A stretch of 35,000 nt of DNA from Chrysomallon squamiferum (Eukaryota > Mollusca > Gastropoda > Neomphalida > Peltospiridae), in assembly GCA_012295275.1 (NCBI GenBank), contig CM022667.1:958943-993942 (forward strand), read 5' to 3'. The number at the start of each line of letters is the position of its first letter. Position 1 is the first letter of the stretch. The translations under genes and the position numbers were made by a program. The notes under the pieces were generated by a model. The model did not search any database and had not been told where the DNA came from. It worked only from the letters and a program-made list of their open reading frames with translations. Of the stretch, positions 29,901 to 35,000 are shown one piece after another.

Positions 29901-30180
29901 ATTATCATTTATCACAGAAGGTGTCAGGGGGGGCAGGAAATCAGAAATGGAGGCCAGCAAAGTAACTGAATTATGTGTCCGTTTTAACATGATGTTCCGT
30001 TAATTGAATTCACGGAAAAAAAAGGAAATGGTGGTTTTTGTATAAAAAATAAAAATAAAATAAAAATAAAAATAAAGCACTCCATTATCACTGCATCATT
30101 ATGATCATTATTACAAAAAATATAAATATTTTCTTAATGGCATCCAATATTTGTTTGTGTGTTGGATTTTTTTTGTTTTT
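29901..30180. other. complex spacer and short (AAAAT)n
   Basis: Complex to about 30035 with CCGTTTTAAC and TCCGTTAATTG words, then (AAAAT)n at about 30045-30076 and T-runs near 30168-30184. No gene. Confidence 0.5.
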
Positions 30181-30330
30181 TTTTGGCACCATCAACTGTC
30201 TTGAGTTCATACAGATAGCTGCGATAATTTGTAATTTAGCATTCTGAGACTAACAGGAGACCAATTAATTATCCATTTGTGCTCACTTGAGGATCAGAAG
30301 GATGTTCTGTGTGATTCTTTAAATTCAGAA
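30181..30330. promoter_or_regulatory. complex island with homeodomain-type cores
   Basis: Carries CGATAATTTGTAATTTAGC and CCAATTAATTATCC and is otherwise balanced in composition. Candidate regulatory element by motif content only. Confidence 0.2.
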
Positions 30331-30406
30331 ATAAGTCCAAAAAAACAAAACAAATGATAAATATTAAAGAAAGAGCCAGCCAATGTTTTATTTGTCTCAT
30401 AGATAA
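30331..30406. other. short spacer
   Basis: A-rich complex sequence, no structure recognised. Confidence 0.3.
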
Positions 30407-30409
30407 TTA

Positions 30410-30491
<82 letters not shown>
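30407..30491. repeat. compound (ATCT)n(AT)n microsatellite
   Basis: About 13 ATCT units (30409-30459) followed at once by about 16 AT units (30460-30491), both nearly perfect. Confidence 0.97.
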
Positions 30492-30493
<2 letters not shown>

Positions 30494-30817
30494 TGCTTAT
30501 TGAATGTGTTACCAACAGAAACCATGATTATATGGGTATCTGTTTACAAATTACATATCGTGGCTGGTAATAACAACAGATTATTCCAAAATGTGTGCCA
30601 TTCATTATTCTCGCTTTGTAATTAAATAGTTTGCACATCTATTGATGATGTTCAGTATAAACAATTTCAACACTAATGTGAGCTATTGTTATAGAGTAAT
30701 AGTTGATTCTGAACCGTGAAATGATCTTGTATGGTTATTAGAATTGAAAATTTAACAACAGTGAAAAGAAACCAGTTATATTCACATAGTCTTTAATGCC
30801 CCACCACAGCAAGAAGT
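30492..30817. other. complex AT-rich spacer
   Basis: About 325 bp, complex, no gene or repeat recognised. Confidence 0.45.
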
Positions 30818-31060
30818 TATAGATATGTATGTGTTTATATTTGAATATCTGTATATTTGTCTGTATGTGTACAAAGTGTATATTGTATTTATTATGTATG
30901 TGTATGTATATGTATGTATATATATATATGTATATAAGTATATATGTATACATGTAAGTCTGTATTTATTATGCATGCTATAATGTACATTTACAAATGC
31001 ATTCATGTATGTATGTATGTATGTATGTATGTATGTATGTATATATGTATGTATAGATGA
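30818..31060. repeat. (TATG)n-rich tract
   Basis: Degenerate TATG/TGTA/TATA sequence with a perfect (TATG)n run at about 31003-31041. It is reverse-complementary to the (CATA)n tract at 31.5-31.7 kb. Confidence 0.93.
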
Positions 31061-31242
31061 ATTTTTTGTTCTTAACAATACTGATACTAATTGATTATTT
31101 AACACTGCAGGGATGATTTAAAATTTTGTAAGCCGTCTTTGAGATAACATAAGTGATTTATTACACACGTTACCATATATGATTTATTACATAAGTCAGG
31201 TATTTTCAAGTGCAGCTATTATAACCTGTCTGAGAACTGTCA
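31061..31242. other. spacer with small duplications
   Basis: GATTTATTACA appears at about 31152 and 31179, and TCAGGTATTTT at 31196 and again at 31266 inside the next feature, indicating short local duplications. No gene. Confidence 0.45.
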
Positions 31243-31473
31243 ATGCTACAGACATGGATGTTCGTGTCAGGTATTTTAAACACTGGGTTTGAGGTAATTT
31301 TCATGTTAGAAATATTTTGCATGAGCTGTGATGGATTGGGAGGCAGGCTGAAATGCGGGATTCTGCACATTCATTTTCCCTTTGAAACGGAAGTCTCTGA
31401 CGTAGAGTGTATGAAAGGATTTCTGGAAGAAAAGACTGATAAGAAATGGCTTGATGTTAATTATGTAGTGTAA
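31243..31473 (+). other. 76-residue open frame of unknown status
   Basis: The frame is complex and includes CMSCDGLGGRLKCGIL and KGFLEEKTDKKWLDVNYVV before a TAA. The local sequence is less AT-rich than its flanks and has CpG words (TTCGTGTC, ATGCGGG, GAAACGGAAG, CTGACGTAG). I recognise no family. It could be a terminal exon, a pseudogene fragment or chance. It is isolated between (TATG)n and (CATA)n tracts. Confidence 0.2.
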
Positions 31474-31492
31474 CCCACAGAACTGATAAAAA

Positions 31493-31654
31493 TATGAATG
31501 TATATACATAAATACATAACACACATATATACATACACACACACTTACATACATACATACATACACATACATACATATATATATATACATACATATATAC
31601 ATACATACATATACACACATATATAACACACATATATACATATACATACATACA

Positions 31655-31686
<32 letters not shown>

Positions 31687-31785
31687 CATACAAACACACG
31701 CACACCACAGACACTCACAACACATACACTCATGCATACATACACACATACACATTCATAGTTACAGACAGACAGATACAAACAT
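31493..31785. repeat. (CATA)n/(ATAC)n tract
   Basis: CATA units with CACA and TATA interruptions; the cleanest part is at about 31641-31686. All three minus-strand frames give Cys/Met/Val/Tyr-rich artefacts. Confidence 0.95.
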
Positions 31786-32005
31786 ATATATAATAGACTT
31801 CAGATAATGGAAATTTTAAATATAATCTGAGATCAAATGAAAAACATTTGTTAAAAAATCTGAAACAAATCTGCTGTAACAAATCTACTATTTTTTTATT
31901 TTATTTTATTTTTATTTTTTGTTTTTTGTTTTTAAAATAAAAGCATCCATTACTATCAAAATGGAATGATGGAAGCAAATAATTACAAACTTTTTAAAAT
32001 CATGT
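31786..32005. other. AT-rich spacer with T-run
   Basis: TTTTATTTTATTTTATTT-like run at about 31894-31912. No gene. Confidence 0.5.
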
Positions 32006-32290
32006 ATGACTGATGTACAGCATTCGTGGTTTAAGAAACATTTCATATTTTGTATTCTAAATTACAAGTATCTGTTAATGTCAGTGGGAAAAGTAAGCAA
32101 CAAAATCATTTTTTTTTTTTACTGTTTTTATATTGCAGCTGTGAATAAAGATGATGTACATGTTTTACAATTTCAGATATTTTCCCTTCAGTTTTACTGT
32201 CACAACTGTGAAATTATTTCAGAAGAATGGAAAACAGGTGGCTTTTCAAAACCAAATAACCAATGCAGAGCCAGTGCTTTTGATGGATAA
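32006..32290 (+). other. 94-residue open frame, weak possible exon
   Basis: The first half is AT-rich and crosses a T-run. The second half, after a 3' splice-like TTTTTATATTGCAG at about 32125-32138, reads 51 complex residues containing CHNCEIISEEWKTGGFSKPN and ends at a TAA. No family recognised. The acceptor-like tract is the only gene-like sign. Confidence 0.15.
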
Positions 32291-32940
32291 ATTATATGAA
32301 AAACGATCTCATAATTAGATATGTGTGTTTAAAACAAACATGGTTTAGTTACAATGTAAACAGTAAGAGATATGTAAATGAAATCAGTTGTACACATTTG
32401 AATTGTCTGAATAAAACACAGTGTTTGAAATATGCACAAACATCCATCTTCACAAAATTGCAGTTCACATGTCTTCAAAGTGAAGTGTACCTTTGGTGAT
32501 TTGGAAAAATAGTCTAAATATATTCTACATACTTCCAAATTATGTTGTTGACATTCTGTTATCTTAATATAATTTTGTAATTATTTGTTTGGTGTTTTTT
32601 TTGCCAAAACAGTAAACTTTTTTCTGAGGTCATGATGTCATCACTTTCAGATCAGACTAATTTTCTCTCTGAAATTTCTACTAGTGTCATATAAAATACT
32701 ACATCAGTTCTCCACATAAAGAACTCTGGTTGTGCATTGTGGCACTAAATTTTTTTTATTACAGTTTTGTTTTATTGTCCTACTTTGTTCATATATGTCA
32801 TCCAAAACAATCAAACAATATTAAACTCGGACATTTAACATTTCTCTTATTAGATTATTCATTTTCATTGTCACAAATACACATTAAAGTCACTTTAATG
32901 AAAATAAATTAATAATTAAATCAATCAAAGAATGAAAATT
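32291..32940. other. complex AT-rich spacer
   Basis: About 650 bp. Two 67-69-residue open frames overlap on opposite strands at 32296-32538; neither has recognisable features. Otherwise AT-rich with no visible tandem unit. Confidence 0.4.
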
Positions 32941-33165
32941 TATGTAGCCCAGTGGTTAGAGCTATGGCTTGCAACATGCTGGGCTCAATTCTCCACAACA
33001 CTCTCACTGAGTTATTTCCTATTCCAGCCAACTCACATAACTTGCTTATAAGAAACCGTATTAAATACTTAGACAGGAGTCTATGGGTAGGCTAATAAAA
33101 AAAAAATTGCTGCTAATTAAATTAGCATAGCTTTATAGTGGCAGTGAAAGTAAGTAATTTATAGC
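32941..33165 (+). mobile_element. degenerate tRNA-derived SINE
   Basis: The head carries a pol III A-box-like TAGCCCAGTGG at 32945-32955 followed by TTAGAGC, and a B-box-like GGCTCAATTCT at 32982-32992; box spacing of 37 bp is slightly short for a tRNA. CAGTGGTTAGAGC is the typical start of tRNA-derived SINEs I know from cephalopods. It then has ACTGAGTTATTTCCTATTCCAG-style sequence, comparable to the body of such SINEs. The right end is uncertain: a run of A at about 33102 and a GCAGTGAAAGTAAGTAA-type tail near 33155 are possible ends. Too decayed to be an active tRNA gene. Confidence 0.6.
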
Positions 33166-33389
33166 TCCTTTCTATCAGAAAACTAGTTAAAACATGCCTG
33201 TCATGTACACAAATTCAGACCTCTTCATAAAGTTGAGTACAAGACAGGTAGCATTAGTGTTTTCCATTTTCAACATTGTGTAAAAAGAGCTGTATCTGAT
33301 ACTTAATGGTGATTAATGTTAATATATACTGAGGTGGGGTTATATATTTATATATTCAGAATATGTTCTTCATTATTATTTACAAGATG
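33166..33389. other. complex AT-rich spacer
   Basis: No gene or repeat recognised. Confidence 0.4.
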
Positions 33390-33945
33390 TAAATGTTTTA
33401 GTTAAATATCACATTTTCCTGTTCCACTTGTTGAAATAGTCTAATGAAACTGAATCAATTAAACTGTTTTATGGTTTATAATTAATTACTAATGATAATA
33501 TAATTTATGCATTTGTGTGTGCATTCTAGGATTTTGAACATTCTCTGTCTTATGTACATCTGATTAGACTCTGCACAGAGACAATGTCTGGAAATGTACT
33601 GGCTCAGGAGGACAAAGTTCAGTCACAACCTCACAAACCCTGTCAGATGCTACTGAAGATGCGACTTGAATGTAAGACACCCATTTGCCTGCACTCTGAA
33701 GATGGACGATGTTACTGTTCAACCGTAAAGACAACCTTATGTCAGGCTTTCTGTATGAAATTTCTTCTAGGTTCAGAAAAAACACTGTAGAAGTTTTAAT
33801 TAAGAATCACATTTTTCAGTATACCATTTGTTTAAATTGTCTACTGATACTGAATCAGTTAAACTGTTTTATGGTTTATAGTCACTAGAGAATGTTGAAA
33901 TCATAATGTCATTTCTCTGACAATATAAATTAAGTATTTGTGTAT
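33390..33945 (+). repeat. imperfect ~400-bp direct duplication (flanks of the inner segment)
   Basis: 33390-33480 aligns with 33790-33880 at an offset of 400 bp: TGTArAwGTTTTArTTAA, ATCACATTTT, TGAATCArTTAAACTG and the final AAACTGTTTTATGGTTTATA (33461-33480 and 33861-33880, identical). After a 22-bp length difference, GAyAATATAAwTTAwGyATTTGTGT follows in both (33498 and 33920). The intervening ~300 bp is not visibly duplicated a second time. Either a tandem duplication with loss of one inner part, or an element with long direct terminal repeats of about 120-140 bp. Confidence 0.75.
33584..33790 (+). other. 68-residue open frame between direct repeats
   Basis: The frame is complex and contains PHKPCQMLLKMRLECKTPI and CLHSEDGRCYCSTV; cysteine-rich in the centre. 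A TTCTAGG acceptor-like site lies upstream at about 33525. An antisense frame of similar length (33564-33785) also exists. No family recognised. GC is higher than in the flanks. Possible exon or remnant of an inserted element; low confidence. Confidence 0.2.
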
Positions 33946-34092
33946 GTGTGTATGTATGTATGTATGTATGTATGTATGTATGTCTGTATATATGTATGTA
34001 TGTATCTATGAATGTGTATGTATGTATATATATGTAGTTATGTATATATGTGTGTATGTGTGTGTGTGTATGTGTGTGTGTTGTGTAAGTTT
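33939..34092. repeat. (TATG)n microsatellite
   Basis: TGTATG and TATG units, cleanest at 33950-33982, then mixed TATA/TGTG words to about 34092. It directly follows the second copy of the 33.4-kb duplication, where the first copy has only a short TTTGTGTGTGC, so the microsatellite grew in one copy. Confidence 0.95.
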
Positions 34093-34710
34093 GTATGTAC
34101 ATTCATACACATGAGCATGCATGTATATACACATATAGATATAAAACTTTCAGATAATTAACAGCACAATCACTTGCTAACACCTATTATGTTATTTCTA
34201 GCTCTTTAAAAACTCTCAACATGGTAAATAATACATATATTTTGTTTATGAAATTTAATCTGAATGGCCACTAAGTCAACTGACAGACATTTCCAGGCTT
34301 TACAAGCTTCAGTGATCTATTTGTTGTATGAGACAGTTATTGTTATTTATTTTCCCAACACACGAAACTTAAAACCCAACATTTTGTTACAAAAGTTATC
34401 TCAAAATGATTTTCATCAGATTTTGCAGCACGAAAATTTTCTTTCATCATGTCAGTATAAATTAGATTTTCACTAAATTAATAAAATCACTGAAATTTTT
34501 TTATTTTAGAGAGTTTCTTTTTTTTTAAATGAGTGACATGTATCAATTTTATTCTAATAAAAATGCTTGTTTTTTTTTTTTTAATTATCTAATTTTGTTA
34601 CTATTTTTTTTTTATTCCAGTGCTATAAATAAAGCAACATGAATTTGGTTTTGTTAATAGTATTCAAGTTTATACAGAGAGAAATATTTTCTTTTAAACT
34701 GTATAATCTT
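34093..34710. other. AT-rich spacer with a weak open frame
   Basis: Includes a 70-residue + frame (34264-34476) with DRHFQALQASVIYLLYETV and no recognisable domain, and T-runs at 34518-34527, 34570-34583 and 34603-34612. A TTTTTTTTATTCCAG acceptor-like tract lies at about 34606-34620. No gene can be supported. Confidence 0.4.
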
Positions 34711-34890
34711 GTGTGATTCAGTCAGTATTTGTTTTGGAATGTATTTGTTTGTACGTGTGTTTTTGTGTGTATGTATGTGACTGTGAGAGTATGTGTATGC
34801 GTGTGTGTGAATGTGTGAGAGTGCATGTGTTTATATACGAGTGTATGCATGTATGTGTGTATGTCTGTCTTTCTGTTTATCCACAAACAC
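34711..34890. repeat. TG-rich degenerate microsatellite
   Basis: TGTG, TATG and GAGTG words, densest at 34752-34870. The Cys/Val-rich + frame across it is an artefact. Confidence 0.88.
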
Positions 34891-35000
34891 ACCCAATCAT
34901 ACGAAGAGACATGTATGATGAAATGTCACTGCAGTTCTACATGTATTAAAAGTATTCAAAGAAAACAAGGCACATTAAACTGATGACAATAGTCTTCCAA
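34891..35000. other. complex sequence at window edge
   Basis: Short complex segment, nothing recognised before the window ends. Confidence 0.3.

Noticed and set aside
31306-31781. Cys/Met/Val/Tyr-rich minus-strand proteins
   Set aside because: They follow the (CATA)n tract and occur in three overlapping frames at once.
32941-33000. Functional tRNA gene
   Set aside because: A- and B-boxes are degenerate and too closely spaced, no acceptor-stem pairing is visible, and the sequence continues as a SINE body.

Overview
The window looks like nuclear DNA from an invertebrate animal, most plausibly a mollusc and perhaps an octopus-like cephalopod. It is strongly AT-rich and carries very many (TA)n, (CA)n, (TATG)n/(CATA)n and poly(A) tracts. 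There is no operon-like packing and no long ordinary coding region. A degenerate tRNA-derived SINE near 32.94 kb has a head resembling cephalopod SINE heads I know. The taxonomic call is an inference; nothing in the window proves it.

I recognise no protein-coding gene. The long open frames at 3-7.5 kb come from a 12-bp tandem repeat that is free of stops in five of six frames, and most other open frames are translated microsatellites. A few short open frames in complex sequence (about 9.06-9.35, 13.85-14.02, 31.24-31.47, 32.01-32.29, 33.58-33.79 and 34.26-34.48 kb) are recorded as low-confidence possible exons or repeat relics. The window is probably intronic or intergenic.

Layout. 0-3 kb: microsatellites, a decayed ~80-bp tandem repeat (1.70-2.00 kb) and one copy of a dispersed repeat (2.82-2.93 kb). 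3.04-7.47 kb: a 4.4-kb G/T-only-like minisatellite with 12-bp unit and an internal ~960-bp higher-order duplication. 7.8-10.9 kb: mostly complex sequence with a compound (TA)n(GA)n tract, a 50-nt poly(A) and a CpG-bearing patch. 10.9-13.4 kb: consecutive minisatellites with units of 29, ~65, 47, 52 and 29 bp, the two 29-bp loci being related. 13.7-19 kb: poly(A) next to a CpG-bearing patch, a 26-bp minisatellite, CA-rich tracts, a decayed ~100-bp repeat with a TTAACCCTAACACTG core, and another decayed ~60-75-bp array. 19.4-19.7 kb: a foldback (TG)n/(CA)n structure with a perfect 28-bp inverted repeat. 20-24 kb: A/T-rich repeats, a mariner/MITE-like element (21.66-21.90 kb) and a 29-bp array whose units resemble 3' splice sites. 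24.5-28.7 kb: T-rich and A-rich tracts in opposite orientation, a (CT)n tract, a decayed ~100-bp repeat and a TTA/TTG triplet tract. 28.7-35 kb: CRE-bearing complex sequence, GATG-rich, ATCT and TATG/CATA tracts, the SINE relic, and a ~400-bp imperfect direct duplication at 33.4-33.9 kb.

The general picture is a mosaic of tandem duplications of many ages and unit lengths, separated by islands of 150-600 bp of complex sequence. Some islands carry clustered homeodomain-type cores, E-boxes or a CRE and are the best candidates for conserved regulatory DNA. No gene network can be described from this window.
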